Assembly: GCF_051622035.1 (NCBI RefSeq)
Contig: NC_135358.1
Coordinates: forward strand, 25,014,501-25,078,500
DNA length: 64,000 nucleotides
Origin: Arctopsyche grandis
Lineage: Eukaryota; Arthropoda; Insecta; Trichoptera; Hydropsychidae
Direction: 5' to 3'
The notes under the pieces were generated by a model that saw nothing but the letters and a program-made list of their open reading frames with translations, searched no databases and was not told where the DNA came from. Below, piece by piece: positions 63,690 through 64,000 of this stretch. A program made the position numbers and the translations under genes. The first letter of the stretch is position 1. Every line of letters starts with the position of its first letter.

Positions 63690-64000
63690 GTGTAATTTTC
63701 CGGTCACCCATTTTTTCCACACCCCTGAACGTACCAAGCTGAAAATTTATATTTGTATTCTTTATGTACCAACTCAGAGTTGATAAGTTTTTGGCTGGAA
63801 TTCGTAAATCAGAAGTAGTAATTTTTTATAAATTAAATTTTCATTATTTCATTAAATCTTCCTGATATTTTATTTTTATAATATGTATAGTGATGTTAAG
63901 AAATAATAAAAAAAAGAAATAAATCCGATAACTGGAAGTAGAACTTTTGTCTTGTGTAAGTTTCCCTACATTTGCGCTAAATTTATATCGTACATGCTGT
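63690..64000 (+). repeat. copy of the CCGGAAGT dispersed repeat family, runs off the window
   Basis: ATTTTTTCCACACCCCTGAA, CCAAGCTGAAAATTTATATT, GAGTTGATAAG and ATCCGATAACTGGAAGTAGA match 5037-5690 in order. Confidence 0.75.

Overview
This window is an arthropod nuclear genome, almost certainly an insect. It is AT-rich, with spliced genes using GT-AG introns, a ZAD-type C2H2 zinc-finger gene (a domain typical of insects), an errantivirus-type LTR retroelement with env, many hAT and Tc1 transposons, tRNA-derived SINEs and ACATATGTA-type microsatellites. The order is not resolved from sequence alone.

Three host genes can be rebuilt exon by exon with matching phases. (1) 10.5-20.1 kb, plus strand: a ZAD zinc-finger transcription factor. 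Four common 5' exons (Q/H-rich leader, split ZAD, short linker) end in phase 2. Four consecutive 3' exons each start with an acceptor in the same phase and carry 7, 7, 10 and 8 C2H2 fingers, giving predicted isoforms of 547, 418, 665 and 518 aa. This resembles the alternative-terminal-exon layout of Drosophila lola. (2) 21.9-26.1 kb, minus strand: a TMEM179 homologue, five exons, 234 aa, four membrane segments. (3) 34.0-36.4 kb, minus strand: a DXO/Rai1-family RNA decapping nuclease, four exons, 374 aa, with its catalytic acidic residues present.

The rest is mostly transposable elements, often nested. At 0-10 kb there are hAT MITEs with exact 8-bp target duplications, a decayed Tc1 element with long TIRs, and a SINE split by a hAT element that is itself split by a second hAT element. 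A 5.3-kb element bounded by 13-bp direct repeats lies about 100 bp upstream of the TMEM179 start codon. At 37.4-53.2 kb a palindromic element with two nearly identical 2-kb arms has had its right arm split by a complete 9.28-kb gypsy/errantivirus-type endogenous retrovirus (41876-51159, minus strand). Its 612-bp LTRs look identical, the target duplication is ATAT, and gag, pol and env are all open. From 53 to 64 kb there are fragments of another LTR element, LINEs, hAT transposases, SINE heads and dispersed repeats.

The most unusual observation is in the retrovirus. Between RNase H and integrase, Pol carries a region that reads as a complete TARG1/OARD1-like macrodomain (ADP-ribosyl hydrolase fold) with the catalytic Lys and Asp positions kept, followed by a second, half-length and more diverged copy. 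The same element shows a canonical A-AAA-AAC -1 frameshift heptamer at the gag-pol overlap. Its env frame has no ATG at its start but sits directly behind a splice acceptor.
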